Assembly (NCBI GenBank): GCA_035318745.1
Contig: DATHEA010000002.1
Coordinates: 133,683-197,682 of the forward strand
From: VRUE01 sp035318745
GTDB taxonomy: Bacteria; Actinomycetota; Thermoleophilia; Solirubrobacterales; 70-9
Length of the DNA: 64,000 nucleotides
Reading direction: 5' to 3'
Made by a program: the position numbers and the translations under genes
Notes under the pieces: generated by a model
Databases searched by the model: none
What the model was told of the DNA's origin: nothing
Seen by the model: only the letters and a program-made list of their open reading frames with translations
Part shown: positions 17,602 through 25,589 of the stretch, piece by piece
Numbering within the stretch: position 1 is the first letter of the stretch
Layout: each line of letters begins with the position of its first letter

Positions 17602-18414
17602 TTACCGGCGGTGCAGCTTGGCCAGCACCAAACCGGCAAATCCCGCTCTGTAAGCCGCGTAGGGCCAAAGCGCCCGGTCGCGCTCCACCAGCCCGATCAG
17701 GCGCTGGGAGGCGAGGGTGGAGGCGAAGGAGGCGGCAACGCCGATTGCCATCGAGCGGCGCAGCGAGGGAGAGGCGCCGCGCCGCCGCAGGCGCTCGCCC
17801 TTGAGGATGGTGGCGCCGACGATGATCGGCAGGGCGGTCGTGCGCGAGAGCAGGTTCGCCTGGTCGCGTGAGAAGCGCCGCCAGCGTGCCGCCGCGAGGG
17901 TGACGCCGTTGCGGGAGACGCCGGGGGCAAGCGCGGCGGCCTGGGCGACGCCGAGGACCAATCCGTCGGCCGGAGTCGCATCACCGCGCCCCCTCTGCTG
18001 CGGCCGTGTGTCGGCGATCAGCATTGCCGCCGCGCCGGCCAGCAGTCCGACCGCGGTTGCCTTCGGGCCGCCAAGTCGCTGCTCGATCGGTCGCTCCAAG
18101 CCGTAGCCGACGATCGCGGCGGGGAGGAAGGAAAGGCCGAGGACCAGCGCTCGCGACCGGTCGAAATGGCGCAGCTCCTCGGCGATCGTCTGCCGCTGGC
18201 CGATCAGAAGCGCCAGCGCGGCACCGCCGTGCAGCGCCACCTCAAAGCTCTTACGCACCTCCGGATCGATCTGCTCCCAGTCCCACCCCGCCAGCCAGGG
18301 AACGAGGACGATGTGGGCCGAGGAAGAGATCGGCAGCAGCTCCGCCGGGCCCTGGACGATCCCCAGCGCCAGCGCGCGGGCGGCTGGGATCCTGCCGTCG
18401 GCTCCTCTGCTCAG
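17602..18414 (-). CDS. uppP: Undecaprenyl-diphosphatase (BacA/UppP family), non-standard start
   Basis: About 270 residues. UppP recycles undecaprenyl diphosphate at the membrane for wall and polysaccharide synthesis. The family signatures ALGIVQGPAELLPISSSAH and APGVSRNGVTLAAARWR are present with several membrane helices. The first standard start in frame (GTG 18258) would remove the catalytic LPISSSAH motif. Upstream the frame offers only CTG 18414 (GGAG 5 nt before it, overlapping the dedA stop as CTGA) or ATC 18390 next to the conserved N-terminus. I used CTG. It is co-transcribed with the dedA-like gene. Confidence 0.8.
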   Translation of the reverse strand: MSRGADGRIPAARALALGIVQGPAELLPISSSAHIVLVPWLAGWDWEQIDPEVRKSFEVALHGGAALALLIGQRQTIAEELRHFDRSRALVLGLSFLPAAIVGYGLERPIEQRLGGPKATAVGLLAGAAAMLIADTRPQQRGRGDATPADGLVLGVAQAAALAPGVSRNGVTLAAARWRRFSRDQANLLSRTTALPIIVGATILKGERLRRRGASPSLRRSMAIGVAASFASTLASQRLIGLVERDRALWPYAAYRAGFAGLVLAKLHRR

Positions 18415-19112
18415 AGGGACTCCGCGGTCCCGGCCGGCTCCGCGCTCGCGACCGACTGCCCGCCGCCGGGCTCGTCTTCCCCGCCGCCCCGCCGCCGCCG
18501 CCGGATCAGCAGGTAGACGATCCCGCCGACGATCGCCGCCAGAACCACATAGCCGAGGTAGCCGAGGTTGTGGCGCCAGTGCTCCCAGTTGTCGCCGACA
18601 CTGCGCCCGACCAGCGCCAGCATCAACACCCAGGGGATGCAGCCGGCGAGGGTGTAGATCGTGAAGCGCCAGAACGGCATCCTCGCCACGCCGGCGGGAA
18701 GCGAGATGAAGGTACGGACGATCGGCAGCATCCGCGAGAAGAAGACGGTGACGGCGCCGTAGCGCTCGAACCAGTCATCGGCCCACTTCAAGTGCTTGGG
18801 ACTGATGTGGATCAGCTTGTTCTTCTCCAGCAGGTCGAGACGCCCGTAGTAACCGACCGCGTAGGCGATCCACGACCCGGCGACGTTGCCGAGCACCCCG
18901 GCGACGACGATCCCGAACAACGTCAGTTCTCCTTTGGAGACGCTGAAGCCGGCGAACAGCATGATCGCCTCGCTCGGTATCGGGATGCAGGCGGACTCCA
19001 GCGTCATCAAAAGGAAGACGGCGACGACACCGGCAGAGCCGATGAATTCGGTGGCGACGTCGACGATAGGTTCGACGATCTTGTCGGAGAAGCTGGCGAG
19101 GACGATCAGCAT
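18411..19112 (-). CDS. DedA family membrane protein
   Basis: 233 residues with five to six hydrophobic segments. The DedA/SNARE-associated signature is visible in LLMTLESACIPIPSEAIM, FSRMLPIVRTFISLPAGVARM and FTIYTLAGCIPWVLML. Family members act as flippases for undecaprenyl phosphate or phospholipids, which fits the neighbouring uppP gene. ATG 19112 (MLIVLASFSDK) matches the family start better than the in-frame 19151. The C-terminal tail is basic, then acidic/Gly-rich. It is divergent from the polysaccharide locus. Confidence 0.9.
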   Translation of the reverse strand: MLIVLASFSDKIVEPIVDVATEFIGSAGVVAVFLLMTLESACIPIPSEAIMLFAGFSVSKGELTLFGIVVAGVLGNVAGSWIAYAVGYYGRLDLLEKNKLIHISPKHLKWADDWFERYGAVTVFFSRMLPIVRTFISLPAGVARMPFWRFTIYTLAGCIPWVLMLALVGRSVGDNWEHWRHNLGYLGYVVLAAIVGGIVYLLIRRRRRGGGEDEPGGGQSVASAEPAGTAESL

Positions 19113-19170
19113 GCGCGCAGCGGGGATTGTAGGGAGCGCGGCGAACACCATCTAAACTCGTGCTGCTGTC

Positions 19171-21048
19171 ATGCGCCGATTGAACCACCCCGTCTACCGC
19201 ACTCGGCTCCTTCAGGCGGCGGCCGATGCGCTGCTCGTGGCGCTCGCCTACTATCTGGCGTTCCGGCTCCGGTTCCTCGATAGGACCGATCTCCCGCACC
19301 GCTACTGGGTTCTGTTCGTCCAGTCGGTCGGCTTCGTCGCCCTGATCGAGGTCACGGTCTTCGCCGCCTTCGGGCTCTACCAGAAGTGGTGGCGCTATGT
19401 CAGCGGCCGCGACTTCCTCACGATCGGCCGCGCCGTCGCCGCCGGCAGCGCGATCGTCGTCGTCCTCTTCACCGTGCTGAAGCCCTTCGATCACGACCTG
19501 CCGCGCTCGGTCGCGGTGATGGACTTCCTGCTCACGCTGTTCCTGGTCGCCGGCGCCCGCCTCGCGGTGCGGTTGATCGTCGAGCGGCCGACCCATGGGC
19601 ATCGCCTGCCCAAGCACGAGGTGCTGGTCATCGGCGCCGGCTCGGGCGGCCAGATGGTCGTCCGCGAGATGCACCTCAACCCGAACCTGGGCGCGACCGC
19701 GATCGGCTTCGTCGACGACGATGCGCGCAAACAGGGGATGCGGATGCTCGGCCTCAAGGTGTTGGGGACGACGGCGCAGATCGAGACGATCCTCGACGAG
19801 ACCGAGCCCGACGAGGTGGTGATCGCGATCCCCTCGGCTCCAGGCACGCTGCGGGCCAAGGTGGTCGCCGCCTGCCGTGGCCGCGAGATTCGCGTGCGCA
19901 CCTTGCCGACCGTGTTCGAGCTCCTGCGCGGTGGTGTCCAGCTCAACAAGCAGCTGCGCGAGGTCCAGGTCGAGGACGTGCTCGGCCGCGACCCGATCGT
20001 GGTCGAGCTCGACCGGGTGGGCGCCTACCTGCGCGACCGCATTGTCCTCGTCACCGGCGCCGGTGGCTCGATCGGCTCCGAGCTCTGCCGCCAGATCGCC
20101 CGGGTCGGGCCACGGCTGCTGGTGATGCTCGACCACGCCGAGGACAACCTCTTCGAGATCGAGCGCGAGATGGTCGAGGAGCGCCACTTCAGCAACGTCG
20201 AGGCGGTGCTTGCCGACTGCAGGGAGCCGCACCGGATGCTGGAGACGATGCAGCGCTTCAAGCCGAGCGTCGTCTTCCACGCCGCCGCCTACAAGCATGT
20301 GCCGCTGATGGAGGCTAACCCGCTGGAGGTGGTGCGCAACAACGCGATCGCCACGCGGATCACCGCCGAGACCGCCGCCGCCTCCGACGTCGAGCGCTTC
20401 GTCCTCATCTCCACCGACAAGGCGGTCAACCCGCAGACGGTGATGGGCGCCTCCAAGGCGATGGCCGAGTGGATCGTCGAGGCCGCCGGCGACAAGCACC
20501 CCGGCACCCGCTTCGCCAGCGTCCGCTTCGGCAACGTGCTCGCCTCCTCGGGCAGCGTCGTGCCGATCTTCCGCGGCCAGATCGAGCGCGGCGGACCGGT
20601 CACCGTCACCCACCGGGAGATGACCCGCTTCTTCATGACGATCCCCGAGGCGGTGCAGCTGGTGATCCGCGCCGGTGACATCGGCGCCGGCCGGGGCGAG
20701 GTCTTCGTCCTCGACATGGGCGAGCCGGTGAAGATCGTCGATCTCGCCAACAACATGATCCGCCTGGCCGGCTACGAGCCCGGAGCCGAGATCGCGATCG
20801 AGTTCACCCAGCCGCGCCCGGGCGAGAAGCTGCACGAGGAGCTCTTCGGCCGGGGCGAGGAGCTGCGGCCGACGGCGGCGAAGCGGATCCACCGGGCCGT
20901 CCGTACTGCGCCGCTCGACACGGACTGGGTCGAGTCGACCCTGAACTCGCTCGAGCACCTGGTCATGGCCGGCGACGAGGCCAATCTCGCCGAGCGCGTG
21001 GTCGAGTTGATCACCGCGCAGGGCGGGGACGCGGCGGCAGTCGGCTAG
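19171..21048 (+). CDS. Membrane nucleotide-sugar 4,6-dehydratase/epimerase (CapD/FlaA1-like)
   Basis: 625 residues. Four N-terminal membrane helices (to about 130), a first Rossmann-like module with VIGAGSGGQMVV, then a catalytic SDR domain with VTGAGGSIGSELC at about 294, AAYKHVPLMEANP, STDKAVNPQTVMGASK and RFGNVLASSGSVVP. Such proteins convert UDP-GlcNAc to 4-keto-6-deoxy sugars for surface glycans. It is the first gene of the polysaccharide locus and is followed by a strong hairpin at 21051-21075. Confidence 0.92.
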   Translation: MRRLNHPVYRTRLLQAAADALLVALAYYLAFRLRFLDRTDLPHRYWVLFVQSVGFVALIEVTVFAAFGLYQKWWRYVSGRDFLTIGRAVAAGSAIVVVLFTVLKPFDHDLPRSVAVMDFLLTLFLVAGARLAVRLIVERPTHGHRLPKHEVLVIGAGSGGQMVVREMHLNPNLGATAIGFVDDDARKQGMRMLGLKVLGTTAQIETILDETEPDEVVIAIPSAPGTLRAKVVAACRGREIRVRTLPTVFELLRGGVQLNKQLREVQVEDVLGRDPIVVELDRVGAYLRDRIVLVTGAGGSIGSELCRQIARVGPRLLVMLDHAEDNLFEIEREMVEERHFSNVEAVLADCREPHRMLETMQRFKPSVVFHAAAYKHVPLMEANPLEVVRNNAIATRITAETAAASDVERFVLISTDKAVNPQTVMGASKAMAEWIVEAAGDKHPGTRFASVRFGNVLASSGSVVPIFRGQIERGGPVTVTHREMTRFFMTIPEAVQLVIRAGDIGAGRGEVFVLDMGEPVKIVDLANNMIRLAGYEPGAEIAIEFTQPRPGEKLHEELFGRGEELRPTAAKRIHRAVRTAPLDTDWVESTLNSLEHLVMAGDEANLAERVVELITAQGGDAAAVG

Positions 21049-21050
21049 GA

Positions 21051-21075
21051 GGCCGTCGCGGGACCCGCGACGGCC
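21051..21075 (+). terminator. Hairpin after the CapD-like gene
   Basis: The arm GGCCGTCGCGGG is followed after one base by its exact reverse complement, 3 nt past the stop codon. There is no T-run, so it is a GC-only terminator or mRNA stabiliser. Confidence 0.65.
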
Positions 21076-21103
21076 CCAACGGATAGCCTCTCGCAGCCAG
21101 CCC

Positions 21104-21898
21104 TTGGAGCTGATCAAGGAAATAGGCGCTTTCGCGGGTCTGCTCGCCTTTCTCGGCTTGGCCCTGCTCGCCTTGCTTTCGTTTGCCCAGGGGCGGGACA
21201 TCCGTCGCCTGCGGGAGTGGGCGGGGTCGGCACCGGAGCGCGATGCCGAGCGCAAGGACTCGACCTCGGCCGGGGCGGCGGAGCGGGCGGAGGAGATGCG
21301 CAAGCTGGAAGAGGCCCGCGACGAGGAGCGCCAAGCAGCCGATTTGCGTGAGCACCGGCGCGAGCGGCGCGAGGCCGGGCTGCCCGAACTTACGCGGAGC
21401 GAGCGTCTGCGCGAGCGCTTCTCACGCGACGATGGAAGCGGAAGCGGTGGGCTGAGAGCCCGGCTCGGCGACCCGCGCTACCTGGTCGGTCTCTTCGTCG
21501 TCATCGTCGTCATCGCGGGTGGGGTCGCCTACGCGGTTTCGCAGGGCGGTGACGGGGGGTCGAGCAGCAACGGAGCCAAGCAGGTCTCCCACCCGCTCAA
21601 GCCGAGCGAAATCGAGGTGACGGTGCTCAACGGCACGGCGGTGGAAGGACTGGCGGGCACCTACGGCGACATGGTCGAGCGCCGCGGCTACCAGCTCGGC
21701 GCGGTCACCAACAGTCGCTCGAGCTTCGCCGACAGCGTCGTCATGTTCCAGCCCGGCGAGGGACGCGCGGCGCACCGAGTCGCCGACTCGCTGGAAATCT
21801 CGCGAGTGCGGCCGATGACCTCGGAGATCGTCTCGCTCTCGGCCGGCGCTCCCGTCGCGGTCGTCATCGGCGATGACAATGCCTCGACGACGGGTTAA
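21104..21898 (+). CDS. LytR C-terminal-domain membrane protein
   Basis: 264 residues. An N-terminal hydrophobic helix (about 7-27), a charged coiled region with RKDSTSAGAAERAEEMRKLE, a second membrane helix (VGLFVVIVVIAGGVAYAV) and a LytR_C domain beginning IEVTVLNGTAVEGLAG. LytR_C domains accompany wall-polymer ligases of the LCP group, but there is no LCP catalytic domain here. TTG 21104 is the probable start with a poor ribosome site. It overlaps the next gene by 26 nt. Confidence 0.78.
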   Translation: MELIKEIGAFAGLLAFLGLALLALLSFAQGRDIRRLREWAGSAPERDAERKDSTSAGAAERAEEMRKLEEARDEERQAADLREHRRERREAGLPELTRSERLRERFSRDDGSGSGGLRARLGDPRYLVGLFVVIVVIAGGVAYAVSQGGDGGSSSNGAKQVSHPLKPSEIEVTVLNGTAVEGLAGTYGDMVERRGYQLGAVTNSRSSFADSVVMFQPGEGRAAHRVADSLEISRVRPMTSEIVSLSAGAPVAVVIGDDNASTTG

Positions 21899-22352
21899 CG
21901 CGGCAGCAGTCGTCTTCGCCCTGCTCGTCGTCGCAACGGTTGCCGCCTTCGCCTGGTCGCAGCGCCTCAAGCGCGACCCCCTCGTCCTCGACCGGGTCAC
22001 CTTCGGCATCGCCGCCACCCGCTCTTTCACGCCAAACGGCGACTGCCGTTTCGACCGCATCCGAATCCGCTTCCGCGTCACCCGCTCCGATCGCGCCGAC
22101 GTGCAGGTGGTGAAGCCGGGGGGCAAGCTCATCGTCACCTTGGCGCGCGACACCTACCTGAAGCGCTACCGCTTCTTCACCTTCTACTGGGATGGCCGGG
22201 AACGCAATGACGGCATCGCCGCCCCAGGTCGCTACAAGCTGCGGGTGAAACTGCTGAGGCAGGAACGGACGCTGGTTCCCGGTGGTGTGATGAAACTGCA
22301 CCGCTCGTCGAGCAGGCCGACTAAGAGCTGCTCGAAGGGGCGGAAGGGTTGA
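21873..22352 (+). CDS. Membrane-anchored FlgD/Ig-like small protein
   Basis: 159 residues. An N-terminal membrane helix (VNAAAVVFALLVVATVAAFAW) precedes an exported beta-sandwich with SFTPNGDCRFDRIRIRFRV, FYWDGRERNDGIAAPGRYKL and a basic tail. This is the pattern of FlgD-type Ig domains (a scaffold fold, no catalysis). It overlaps the LytR_C gene by 26 nt and the next gene by TTGA, so it belongs to the polysaccharide operon. The function is unknown. Confidence 0.75.
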   Translation: MTMPRRRVNAAAVVFALLVVATVAAFAWSQRLKRDPLVLDRVTFGIAATRSFTPNGDCRFDRIRIRFRVTRSDRADVQVVKPGGKLIVTLARDTYLKRYRFFTFYWDGRERNDGIAAPGRYKLRVKLLRQERTLVPGGVMKLHRSSSRPTKSCSKGRKG

Positions 22353-23989
22353 GCGACTTTCTCGCCGCGGCCGGCGTCCTGGTCGCGGCCGGCGCAGCCG
22401 CCGCGTCGATCGTGCTGCCGTCGAGCCGGTTGCGCTCGGTGGCGATGCTGCTGGCACTCGTCCTCTTCCCGGTCCTGATCCTCGGCGACCAGTGGCACTC
22501 GGCCCAGATCGTCGACTTGCGCGACAGCTCGGCCCGGCTCGCGGTGCTTGGGATCGCCGGGCTGGCGGCGGTTGCAGTCCTCATCGCCGTTTTCCATCGC
22601 CGGCCGATCTTCCTGCCGCTGGCGATCGTCGCCGCACTTCCCTTCCGTGTCCCGCTGCATGCCGGGGGCGATATGGCGAACTTGCTGGTGCCCCTCTATC
22701 TGGTGATTGCCGGGGGTGTGCTCTCTGCGGTGCTTGGTGTGTGGCAGGAGGGCCGGGGCGTCCCCCTCCGGAAACCCGCATTGAGGCGGCCTTCCGGGTT
22801 CTTGCCGGGGAGGGCTCCAAAGTTTCCTCCGGGGGACGCCCCGGCCCTCCTGCCATATGTCCTGGCCGGGGTCGTGCTTCTCTACGCGCTGCAGGCGCTG
22901 TATTCGCCCGACTTCTCCAAATCTCTCCAGAACGTTTGTTTCTTCTTCGTGCCGTTTTCGTTGGTCTACGCGCTGCTGCGAGATGTTTGCTGGGATCGAA
23001 AGCTGCTTGTCCTCGTGCTGTGGGTGGTAGCTGTGGAGGCGGTTGCCTTCGTCATCGTGGGTTCTGTCGAGTACCTCAGCCGGGAGCTTTTCTGGAACGA
23101 CCAGGTCATCAGGTCCAACGAATTCCACACCTACTTCCGGGTCAACTCGATCTTCTGGGACCCCAACATCTACGGGCGCTATCTGGCTTTGGTGATCGTG
23201 ATTGCGATGTCCGCGTTGCTGTGGGCAAAGGAGCGCCGGACCATGGCGCTTCTGACTGGGCTGGTAGCTGTGCTCTGGCTGGGACTTGTAGTCACCTTCT
23301 CGCAGTCGAGCTTCGCCGCGCTGCTGGCAGGACTCGCAGTCCTGGCTGCTCTGCGTTGGAGCTGGCGCTGGACGCTTGCGGCTGTCGGGGCAGGAGCTGT
23401 CCTCGTTGTCGTCATCGTCCTCTTCGCCGGAGGCGTCTCGAAGCTCAGTCCCGATCGCCTCAACTCCGACACCGGCGGCCGGGGGAACCTGGTCTCAGGG
23501 GGAGCAAAGCTGTTCGGCCAAAGACCCCTATGGGGCTACGGCGCCGGCAGCTTCCCCCGCGCCTACCGCGAACACGCGGCAACCAAGAAAGTCCCCGTCT
23601 CGGTCTCCCACACCGAGCCCGTAACCGTGGCAGCGGAGCAGGGCCTGATCGGGCTGGCGGCCTATGCAGCTCTTCTCGTCGTAGCGCTCTGGACACTGAC
23701 CTACGGCCTGGCCTTTGGACAGGGGGGTCGGGGTGTCTCCCTCTGGAAACTTATGAGCCGCCCCCGAAGCGAACCCGAAAGGCCCCCCCGGCGCGGGTTT
23801 CCGGAGGGAGACGCCCCGACCCCCCAGCCCCGACCCCAGACCATCGCCCGCATTGCCGTCCTGGCCACTTTCGTAGCCCTACTCGTCCACACCATGGCCT
23901 ACGCCGGCTTCTACGAGGACCCGATCGCCTGGGTCCTGCTGGCGGTAGGCGCCTCGCTCGCCGCACTCCCGGTCCGCGCCGAGACGTAG
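22349..23989 (+). CDS. O-antigen ligase/polymerase-like membrane protein with two in-frame palindromic inserts
   Basis: 546 residues with about twelve hydrophobic segments. The large loop YGAGSFPRAYREHAATK...VSHTEPVTVAAEQGLIGL is typical of the Wzy_C/WaaL family, which ligates or polymerises surface glycan on lipid carriers. Two segments break the membrane pattern: about residues 132-168 (QEGRGVPLRKP to PPGDAPALLP) and about 458-492 (GQGGRGVSLWKL to FPEGDAPTPQP). Both are encoded by related palindromic elements lying in opposite orientations. The frame stays open through both. TTG 22349 overlaps the previous stop. Confidence 0.85.
   Translation: MSDFLAAAGVLVAAGAAAASIVLPSSRLRSVAMLLALVLFPVLILGDQWHSAQIVDLRDSSARLAVLGIAGLAAVAVLIAVFHRRPIFLPLAIVAALPFRVPLHAGGDMANLLVPLYLVIAGGVLSAVLGVWQEGRGVPLRKPALRRPSGFLPGRAPKFPPGDAPALLPYVLAGVVLLYALQALYSPDFSKSLQNVCFFFVPFSLVYALLRDVCWDRKLLVLVLWVVAVEAVAFVIVGSVEYLSRELFWNDQVIRSNEFHTYFRVNSIFWDPNIYGRYLALVIVIAMSALLWAKERRTMALLTGLVAVLWLGLVVTFSQSSFAALLAGLAVLAALRWSWRWTLAAVGAGAVLVVVIVLFAGGVSKLSPDRLNSDTGGRGNLVSGGAKLFGQRPLWGYGAGSFPRAYREHAATKKVPVSVSHTEPVTVAAEQGLIGLAAYAALLVVALWTLTYGLAFGQGGRGVSLWKLMSRPRSEPERPPRRGFPEGDAPTPQPRPQTIARIAVLATFVALLVHTMAYAGFYEDPIAWVLLAVGASLAALPVRAET
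22743..22854. repeat. In-frame palindromic element C1
   Basis: 32-nt arms at 22743-22774 and 22823-22854 (about 27 of 32 paired; shared string GGCCGGGGCGTCCCCC) flank a 48-nt core. It is contained wholly inside the ligase-like gene. The core matches the reverse complement of the C2 core at about two thirds of positions, with the shared stretch CGGGTTC. Confidence 0.85.
23722..23825. repeat. In-frame palindromic element C2
   Basis: 28-nt arms at 23722-23749 and 23798-23825 with two mismatches flank a core of 48 nt, the same core length as C1 but in inverse orientation. Arms share GTC-GGGG-GTCTCCCTC and end in GGAAA/TTTCC like C1. Confidence 0.85.
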
Positions 23990-23998
23990 CCTCCCAGC

Positions 23999-25540
23999 GT
24001 GTCGGGCTACCTCCGCCGCCTCGCGACGACCGGCGCCGCCTACACCGCGGCGAGCGTCCTTTCGAAGCTGATCGCGGTCGCGCTGCTGCCGCTCTACACG
24101 CGCTACCTGACCCCCGCCGACTACGGTGCCGCCGAGGTGATGTTCGCCGCCATCGTCTCGGCCAGCATCATCGTCCGCTTCGGCACGATCGAGGCACTGC
24201 TGCGCTTCTACTACAAGGAAGACGAGGACCCGGCGGCAGTTGTCGCCACCTCTTTCGCCGCGCTGTTCTGGTTCTCCACCGGGGCGGCGCTGATCGCACT
24301 GCCCTTCGCCGGGCCGATCTCCGAAGCTCTGCTCGACCGGCCCGCCGCCGACTTGGCCCGGATCTCGATCGGCGGGCTCTGGGTGCTGACGATGTTCGAG
24401 TACCTGCTCACCCTGTTCCGGCTCGAGGAGCGCGCCCGCGCCTTCTTCACGACGACGATCCTCAACGTGCTGGCGACGATCGGCCTGACCGTGATCCTCG
24501 TCGTCGGCCAGGGCGAGGGCGCCCGCGGCCTGCTGCTCGGCAGCTACGCCAGCGGTGCCGCTTTCGTCCTCGGCCTGATCTTCGTCCACCGCCGGCGCCT
24601 CTCGCTCTGGATCGACGGTCCGCTGCTGCGACGGATGACCCGCTTCGGCCTGCCGACGATGCCGGCGGAGCTCTCGCTCTACCTGCTCAACTTCGTCGAC
24701 CGGATCGTCATCGTCCGCTCCGTCGGGCTTGCCGAGGCCGGTCTCTACTCGCTGGCGGTCAAGTTCGCCCAGGCGGTCAACGTGCTGGTCCGCGGCTTCC
24801 AGCTCGCCTGGCCGCCCCTCGCCTACTCGATCCGCGACGACGACGAGGCCCGCCGCGCCTATGCCGCCGTCGTCACCTGGTTCGTCACCGGCTGCGCCTT
24901 CGTCGTCACCGGCATGTGGCTGTTCTCGCGCTGGATCGTCCGCGCCCTGGCCGCGCCGCAGTTCTTCGACTCCTATGAAGCGATCGGCCTGATCGCCACC
25001 GGCGTCACCCTCTACGCCCTCTACATGGTTCTGGTCGTGATCCTCGGCCGCACCGGCCGCACCGAGTTCAACTTCCCGGCGACGATCGCCGCGCTAGTCG
25101 CCAACCTCGCGCTCAACCTGGCGCTGGTGCCCTCGTTGGGCATCGTCGGCGCCGGCCTCGCCCTGGTCGCCTCCTACGTCGTCGTCGTCGCACTGATGTA
25201 CGTGTTCACCCAACGCCTCTTCCCAGTTCCCTACCAGTGGGGACGCCTCGCGCGGGTCCTCTTAGTTTCGGCCGCCCTGGTCGGATTGGGAGAACTGCTG
25301 CTGCCCACCGACGGCTTCTTCGGCCTCGGGGCCAGAGTGCTGTTCTGGCTCGCCTACCCCGCTGCGCTTCTTCTCAGCGGCTTCTTCACTGACGAGGAGC
25401 GCGGCTGGCTAGCCCGCCTCCGCCACCCGGCTCAGTTGCTCCAGCAGCTGACTGCTCTGCGCCATCAGCCGGCAGTCGCGGATGCGGCCGTCCCAGAGAC
25501 CTTTGAGGCGGAGCAGCTGGACGACGACGCCCGCCTGTAG
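23999..25540 (+). CDS. Polysaccharide flippase (MOP/Wzx-like)
   Basis: 513 residues with about twelve to fourteen hydrophobic segments. The N-terminal region ATTGAAYTAASVLSKLIAVA and YLTPADYGAAEVMFA is characteristic of the RfbX/Wzx transporters that flip lipid-linked repeat units across the membrane. The C-terminal tail (VADAAVPETFEAEQLDDD) is acidic and cytosolic. GTG 23999 starts it, 9 nt after the ligase-like gene. The stop codon lies at the edge of palindromic element D1. Confidence 0.9.
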   Translation: MSGYLRRLATTGAAYTAASVLSKLIAVALLPLYTRYLTPADYGAAEVMFAAIVSASIIVRFGTIEALLRFYYKEDEDPAAVVATSFAALFWFSTGAALIALPFAGPISEALLDRPAADLARISIGGLWVLTMFEYLLTLFRLEERARAFFTTTILNVLATIGLTVILVVGQGEGARGLLLGSYASGAAFVLGLIFVHRRRLSLWIDGPLLRRMTRFGLPTMPAELSLYLLNFVDRIVIVRSVGLAEAGLYSLAVKFAQAVNVLVRGFQLAWPPLAYSIRDDDEARRAYAAVVTWFVTGCAFVVTGMWLFSRWIVRALAAPQFFDSYEAIGLIATGVTLYALYMVLVVILGRTGRTEFNFPATIAALVANLALNLALVPSLGIVGAGLALVASYVVVVALMYVFTQRLFPVPYQWGRLARVLLVSAALVGLGELLLPTDGFFGLGARVLFWLAYPAALLLSGFFTDEERGWLARLRHPAQLLQQLTALRHQPAVADAAVPETFEAEQLDDDARL

Positions 25541-25589
25541 ACGTGCCGGTGCTCAGGGGTCATATAGGACCTCTATCCACCGGCACGTC
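25540..25589. repeat. 50-bp palindromic element D1 between convergent genes
   Basis: Arms GACGTGCCGGTG (25540-25551) and CACCGGCACGTC (25578-25589) with a partly self-complementary centre (GGTCATATAGGACCT). It begins on the last base of the flippase stop and includes the last codons and stop of the minus-strand glycosyltransferase, so it can terminate both. The same 50-bp element, about 80% identical, is found in dnaE2 at 62484-62533. Confidence 0.88.

Noticed and set aside
17602..18258. uppP starting at GTG 18258
   Set aside because: Would remove the catalytic LPISSSAH motif.
18775..21303. Long minus-strand open frame opposite the CapD-like gene
   Set aside because: Antisense shadow; the + strand frame contains all dehydratase motifs.
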